NCBI RefSeq assembly: GCF_002086275.1
Contig: NZ_MVHT01000023.1
Coordinates: 1 to 64,000, forward strand
Source of the DNA: Mycobacterium intermedium
GTDB lineage: Bacteria > Actinomycetota > Actinomycetes > Mycobacteriales > Mycobacteriaceae
DNA length: 64,000 bases
Direction: 5' to 3'
Shown here piece after piece: positions 59,562 to 64,000 of this stretch. Positions within the stretch are counted from its first letter, which is position 1; each line of letters opens with the position of its first letter. Below the pieces are notes generated by a model. That model had not been told where the DNA came from, searched no databases, and saw only the letters and a program-made list of their open reading frames with translations. The translations under genes were made by a program, and so were the position numbers.

Positions 59562-62459
59562 ATGACCCATTTGTTGCCGGACCGGGATTCGTACCCCATC
59601 GCTGAGCAAATAACACCGGCCCCACCAACCACCACCGCCACCGAACACCAACGCCAGCCATTCATCGCCCGCACGCTGCGCCTGTACGCGGTGCCCATCA
59701 TCATGTTCTGGGTCTTGCTGACGGTCGCACTGAATGTTGCTGCGCCGTCGTTGGAAGTGGTCAGTCAGCAACGTTCAGCGCCGATAGCTCCCGATGACGC
59801 GCCATCGATGCAGGCGATGGCTCGTCTGGGCCGTGACTTCAAGGAATTCGATTCCAATAGCACGGTCGTGATCATCGTGGAGGGTCAGCAACCACTCGGT
59901 GCCGACGCGCGCGCCTACTACGACACCATCATCCGCGAGTTGCGGCAGGATCCCCAGCATATTCAGCACATTCAGGACTTCTGGAGCGATCGGATAACGG
60001 CGGCCGGTGTCCAGAGCGCCGACCGCAAAGCGGCGTACGTGATGCTCAACGTTGCCGGCAACCTGGGTGAGACCCTGGCCAATGAATCCGTCGAAGCGGT
60101 CCGTGACTTGGTGCAGCGAACACCGGCACCGGACGGCGTCAAGGCTTATGTCACCGGCCCAGCGGCTCTGACCGACGACATCCAGATCGTTGGCAACGCG
60201 AGCTTGGTGACGATGACAATGTATTCGATCGCCGCAATCGCGATCATGTTGTTTGTCTTCTATCGATCGGTCGTCACCACAGCCATCCAATTGTTCATGA
60301 CTGGCATTGCGCTGGGGTCCGCTCGGGGTGTCGTCGCAGTTCTCGGCCACCACAACGTTTTTGGATTGACCACGTCCGCCGCGAACATCCTCACCATGTT
60401 GGCGATCGCCGCCGGAACCGACTACGGAATCTTCTTCGTTGGCCGCTATCAAGAGGCGCGTACGGCCGGTGAAGATCCGATGACCGCGATTGACAAGACC
60501 TTTCGCGGGGTGGCGCCGGTGGTCTTGGGCTCGGGATTGACGATCGCCGGGGCCACACTGTGTCTGAGCTTTGCGCGATTGCCTTGGTTCCACACCATGG
60601 TTGCCCCCGTCGCCATTGGCATGGTGGTGGTCATAGGCGTCGGGCTGACCCTGGTGCCGGCCACCCTGGCCTTCGCCAGTCGGTTCGGCCTGTTGGAGTC
60701 AAAGCGGACCACCGATGGGCGGCTGTATCGCAAGGTCGGCACCGCTGTAGTGCGATGGCCGCTGCCGATTCTCGCTGTCAGTGCCGCGATTGTGCTCATC
60801 GGCATGATCGCCTTGCCCGGGTATAGGCCGGGCTATAACGACCGGCACTATTTGCCTGACCACGCGCCGGTCAGTGTCGGGTACGCCGCCGCGGACCGCC
60901 ATTTTTCGCCGGCCCGCATGGACCCCGACTTCCTTTTGATTGAGGCTGACCATGACATGCGAAATCCTGCCGACATGCTCGTGCTGGACAAGGTGGCAAG
61001 AAAATTGCTGGAAATTCCCGGCATAGCCATGGTGCAGGACATTACTCGACCCTTGGGTATGCCGATCCAGCATAGTTCGATACCTTTCCAGATCAGCATG
61101 CAAAGCCAAGTGAGCAAACAGAACCTGGAGTTCCTCAAAGACAGGCTGGCCGATATCCGCCGATTGGCCGACGAGTTGGCGAAGACGATTGACGCTATGG
61201 AAGAAATGTACAGTCTCCAGGCCCAGTTCGTTGCTGCTATCGACGATATGAACCAAGACACACATGACCTGACCGACGTTATTACCCGAGTGCGGGACCG
61301 TTTCGCGGATTTCGACGACTCTTGGCGTCCGTTGCGCAGTGCCTTCTATTGGGAAAAACACTGTTATCATATTCCAATCTGCTGGTCATTCAGATCGCTT
61401 TTCGACGCATTGGACGGGATTGACCAGCTGGATGAAGAACTCAGCCGGCTGACGAGTAATTTCGACAGGGTCGGCGTACTGCAACATCAAGTGCTCAGCG
61501 TGCTGCCTCCGCAGATCGAATCGCTGAAAGCCACTCGCGCGATTACGCTAACCTTTCACAGCACCTTGGAGACGCTTATCGGGCAACAGGAGGCCCTGAC
61601 CGATAACGCAATTGTTTTGGGGCAGAGCTTTGACACGTCGAGAAACTCCGATCTTTTCTATTTGCCGCCGGAGGCCTTCGATAATCCTGACTTCCAAGCC
61701 GGCTTGCGAACGTTCGTGTCGGGGGACGGTAAATCCGCGCGGTTTCTTATCACCCATGAGGGGGATCCGGCGAGCCCGGAAGGGATTTCACGGGTCGACG
61801 TCGAGCGAACTGCCGCGCGGCAGGCGCTGAAGCAGTCGTCGCTGTCGGATGCCAAGGTCTATCTGGGCGGTACCGCCGCGACCTTCAAAGATATGCACGA
61901 TGGGGAAAAGTGCGACCTCACGATCGCGGTGTTGTCGTCGCTAACCCTGATTTTCACGATCATGCTGTTGCTCACCCGCAGTTTGGTGGCGGCCATGGTG
62001 ATTGTGGGGACCGCGGCCAGTTCGATTGCCGCAGCCTTCGGCCTCTCGGTGCTTATCTGGCAGAACATTCTGGGTGCCAATATTCATTGGGCGCTGCCGG
62101 CGCTATCTGTGATCATTCTGTTGGCTGTCGGATCCGACTATAACCTGCTGTTGGTATTGCGGTTGCGAGAGGAGATTCACGCGGGTTTGAAGACAGGGAT
62201 TATTCGATCGATGGCGCGAACGGGGGAAGTGGTGACGGCGGCGGGTCTTGCTTTCGCCGCTACCATGGCCGCGATGCTGAGCAGTGAATTGCTACTTATT
62301 GGCCAGTTCGGTTTGATTGTATCCGTTGGTCTTCTGCTCGACACCATAATTGTGCGGCTGCTGTTAATGCCCGCAATAGCTACCTTGCTGGGGCGTTGGT
62401 TCTGGTGGCCGCAAGTGGTGCACCCACGTGGCGCCGATAATGCAGGGCGAACGGTATAG
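59562..62459 (+). CDS. MmpL-family RND lipid transporter
   Basis: 965 aa from ATG 59562, starting 4 bp after the synthase. The typical MmpL layout is an N-terminal TM (RLYAVPIIMFWVLLTVALNV), a periplasmic loop, TMs 2-6 with the proton-relay motif AIAAGTDYGIFFVGRYQEAR, a long second loop with coiled-coil-like helices (about 560-720), and TMs 7-12 with LAVGSDYNLLLVLRLREE. There is no MmpS partner in the window. Base composition is visibly less GC-rich than its neighbours, above all in 60.9-61.7 kb. It probably exports the Pfa-derived lipid. Confidence 0.94.
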   Translation: MTHLLPDRDSYPIAEQITPAPPTTTATEHQRQPFIARTLRLYAVPIIMFWVLLTVALNVAAPSLEVVSQQRSAPIAPDDAPSMQAMARLGRDFKEFDSNSTVVIIVEGQQPLGADARAYYDTIIRELRQDPQHIQHIQDFWSDRITAAGVQSADRKAAYVMLNVAGNLGETLANESVEAVRDLVQRTPAPDGVKAYVTGPAALTDDIQIVGNASLVTMTMYSIAAIAIMLFVFYRSVVTTAIQLFMTGIALGSARGVVAVLGHHNVFGLTTSAANILTMLAIAAGTDYGIFFVGRYQEARTAGEDPMTAIDKTFRGVAPVVLGSGLTIAGATLCLSFARLPWFHTMVAPVAIGMVVVIGVGLTLVPATLAFASRFGLLESKRTTDGRLYRKVGTAVVRWPLPILAVSAAIVLIGMIALPGYRPGYNDRHYLPDHAPVSVGYAAADRHFSPARMDPDFLLIEADHDMRNPADMLVLDKVARKLLEIPGIAMVQDITRPLGMPIQHSSIPFQISMQSQVSKQNLEFLKDRLADIRRLADELAKTIDAMEEMYSLQAQFVAAIDDMNQDTHDLTDVITRVRDRFADFDDSWRPLRSAFYWEKHCYHIPICWSFRSLFDALDGIDQLDEELSRLTSNFDRVGVLQHQVLSVLPPQIESLKATRAITLTFHSTLETLIGQQEALTDNAIVLGQSFDTSRNSDLFYLPPEAFDNPDFQAGLRTFVSGDGKSARFLITHEGDPASPEGISRVDVERTAARQALKQSSLSDAKVYLGGTAATFKDMHDGEKCDLTIAVLSSLTLIFTIMLLLTRSLVAAMVIVGTAASSIAAAFGLSVLIWQNILGANIHWALPALSVIILLAVGSDYNLLLVLRLREEIHAGLKTGIIRSMARTGEVVTAAGLAFAATMAAMLSSELLLIGQFGLIVSVGLLLDTIIVRLLLMPAIATLLGRWFWWPQVVHPRGADNAGRTV

Positions 62460-62515
62460 AAAATGGCTCGAAATTCCATTACATGCCCTTCGATTTGTCA
62501 GATGAGGAGGCCTCG

Positions 62516-63835
62516 ATGAGGCAGCAACTGCACTGGTTTGCACTCCACGGGTTTGTTCGCCACCTGGCGTTAGTCGGAACTTGGCGCGGCGATCCACTAG
62601 GCCGGCTGATTGCCGATCCAGCCGTCTTTGCGAATCCGCGGCCGTTCTGCGATGAATTGCATGCCCAGGGCCCACTGGTTCGCGTCAGCGGCGGCTACCT
62701 CGCGGTCGGTCATGCGGTAGCACGGCAGATCTTGCGATCCAAAGACTTCCGGTTGCCGTGGCCCGGCTCAACCCTGCCGGGACCGCTGCGTTGGCTGGAG
62801 GACCGGACACGACCGGACTTACTGCATCCGTTGCGGCCACCGTCGCTGTTGGCGGTGGAGGCGCCCGATCACACCCGCTATCGCGCTGCGCTGGCGCCGG
62901 CGTTTACCCAAAAGGCGGTCGCCGCACTGCATAACCGGATAGCGGAGATCGCGTCAAACCTTTTGGACCGCCTTGCCAATGAGCCGGGGCCCGTCGATCT
63001 GGTCGACGAGTATTGCTGGCAGGTTCCGGTTGTGGTGCTGAGCGACGTGCTAGGCGTTCCCGATCGTGATCAAGAAATCATTCGGGAGTTCTGTGAGGTG
63101 GGCGCACCGATCTTGGATGCGGGCCTGACTTGGCGGCAATACCGACGCGTGCAGGAGGCGACCGAGGGAATCTGTGCCTGGCTCAAGGGCCATGTGCGCC
63201 GACTCATGCGCTCTCCGGGCGACGATCTGATAAGTGAATTGATCTTGCGGGGCCGCAGTGGGTCAGCGGACATCCATCTCACCGAAACGGAGCTTCAGGC
63301 GATGGCCGGGCTGCTGTTGACCGCGGGTAGCGAAACCACCGTCAACCTATTAGGCAGTGCGATTCAAATGTTGTTGGATGCGCCCGAGCACGTGCGTGAG
63401 TTGCGGCAGCAACCGCAGCTGTGGTCCCACGCGATCCAAGAGATCCTTCGGCTGGAACCGCCGGTTCAGGTCATTCCCAGGGTGGCGCTGCGGGATACCG
63501 AGGTAGGACGAACCGCGATTAGACGCGGCGCGGTCATCTTGACCTATGTGCCGGCGGTCAATCGTGACCCGTCAGTATTCGACGATCCGCACCGCTTCGA
63601 CATCCGGCGCGAGAATGCGATGAAGCATCTCTGTTTTGCCAGCGGCCACCATGTCTGCCTGGGCGCAACCCTGGCGCGCGACGAGGCGGCAATAGGGCTG
63701 CGGACCCTGTTCGAGCGGTTCCCCGAGATGCGGGTGGCAGGGACGCAGAGCCGGAGGGAGAGCCGCGTGCTGCGGGGCTGGGCGAAGCTGCCAGTCCAGC
63801 TGGTGCCGGCAAAGGGCTTGCTCACGGCGAGCTAG
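62516..63835 (+). CDS. Cytochrome P450, CYP140-like
   Basis: 439 aa from ATG 62516, chosen for its AGGAGG five bases upstream; an ATG at 62483 would add 11 residues. I-helix AGSETT, ExxR in EILRLEPP, and haem Cys381 in FASGHHVCLG. Length and sequence (LHWFALHGFVRHLA, RRGD-like RGDPLGRLIADPAVF, LLAVEAPDHTRYR) are very like my memory of CYP140A1 (Rv1880c). A CYP140 also accompanies the mycolactone PKS of M. ulcerans. It probably hydroxylates the lipid product. It lies 56 bp after mmpL. Confidence 0.93.
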   Translation: MRQQLHWFALHGFVRHLALVGTWRGDPLGRLIADPAVFANPRPFCDELHAQGPLVRVSGGYLAVGHAVARQILRSKDFRLPWPGSTLPGPLRWLEDRTRPDLLHPLRPPSLLAVEAPDHTRYRAALAPAFTQKAVAALHNRIAEIASNLLDRLANEPGPVDLVDEYCWQVPVVVLSDVLGVPDRDQEIIREFCEVGAPILDAGLTWRQYRRVQEATEGICAWLKGHVRRLMRSPGDDLISELILRGRSGSADIHLTETELQAMAGLLLTAGSETTVNLLGSAIQMLLDAPEHVRELRQQPQLWSHAIQEILRLEPPVQVIPRVALRDTEVGRTAIRRGAVILTYVPAVNRDPSVFDDPHRFDIRRENAMKHLCFASGHHVCLGATLARDEAAIGLRTLFERFPEMRVAGTQSRRESRVLRGWAKLPVQLVPAKGLLTAS

Positions 63836-63976
63836 GTGGCGGGGGATAGCCAAGAACCGGGGCCTCAGCGTCGGCAAAGCAGTACGATGCCGAACAGCCG
63901 GTACGGCGAGCTGGTGCGGCTTGATTCGTCCGGTGCGCGGACAAAACGTTAGGTGGAAGTGTGCTGGCCCGGCAGA

Positions 63977-64000
63977 CTAGACCCCGAGCAGGCGCGCCGT
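63977..64000 (-). CDS. Right-edge truncated ORF (last seven codons)
   Basis: On the minus strand a frame enters at the edge and ends T-A-R-L-L-G-V-stop (63979-63977). In M. tuberculosis the next gene after citA is Rv0890c, a LuxR-type regulator on the minus strand; this could be its 3' end, but seven residues cannot show that. 63836-63976 shows no other gene. Confidence 0.25.
   Translation of the reverse strand, partial: TARLLGV

Overview
The window comes from a high-GC, slow-growing, non-tuberculous Mycobacterium. Gene order follows the M. tuberculosis Rv0853c-Rv0889c block almost gene for gene (recalled from memory, not searched). A PE_PGRS gene and several start/stop-overlapping operons also fit the M. 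kansasii / M. gordonae / M. marinum side of the genus. I cannot name the species.

Region 1 (1-15.6 kb) holds a keto-acid decarboxylase, three small SRPBCC proteins around a CoA racemase (far), dapC, and the fadA-fadB beta-oxidation operon ending in a long hairpin. An accessory stretch follows: a FAD monooxygenase, an AhpD-like protein, a DUF302 protein and a CsoR-family repressor with three matching GC-rich operators, an LLM-type oxidoreductase, an ABM-fold protein and a DUF35/thiolase-like pair. Region 2 (15.6-18.1 kb) has a decayed IS200/IS605 transposase and a PE_PGRS gene. Region 3 (18.1-30.6 kb) has the XPB helicase ercc3 with its partner, molybdopterin genes on both sides of rpfA (moaC2-mog-moaE2 and moaD2-moaA2), rpfA under a c-di-AMP (ydaO-type) riboswitch with a CRP-like site, cspB, fadE10 and a glutathionyl-hydroquinone-reductase-like enzyme. 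Region 4 (30.6-45.4 kb) continues core synteny (MFS protein, DUF3027, MarR, rRNA methyltransferase, sepH, serC, diiron oxygenase, fprB, VOC, citA, pdxH), broken by an inserted TetR plus sterol-desaturase-like membrane hydroxylase.

Region 5 (45.4-63.8 kb) is the standout. It is a five-gene co-directional cluster with the architecture of a polyunsaturated-fatty-acid (Pfa) synthase: a PfaD-type enoyl reductase; a 1992-aa KS-AT-ACP-ACP-KR-DH protein; a 2041-aa KS-CLF-DH-DH protein ending in a PlsC/AGPAT-like acyltransferase; an MmpL exporter; and a CYP140-like P450. The reductase-first order and the terminal acyltransferase resemble terrestrial myxobacterial pfa1-pfa2-pfa3 more than marine pfaABCD. 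The likely job is to build a long (poly)unsaturated or polyketide-like acyl chain, transfer it to an alcohol acceptor, oxidise it and export it as an envelope lipid. As far as I recall, M. tuberculosis H37Rv has no such cluster, and I know of no assigned product in mycobacteria.
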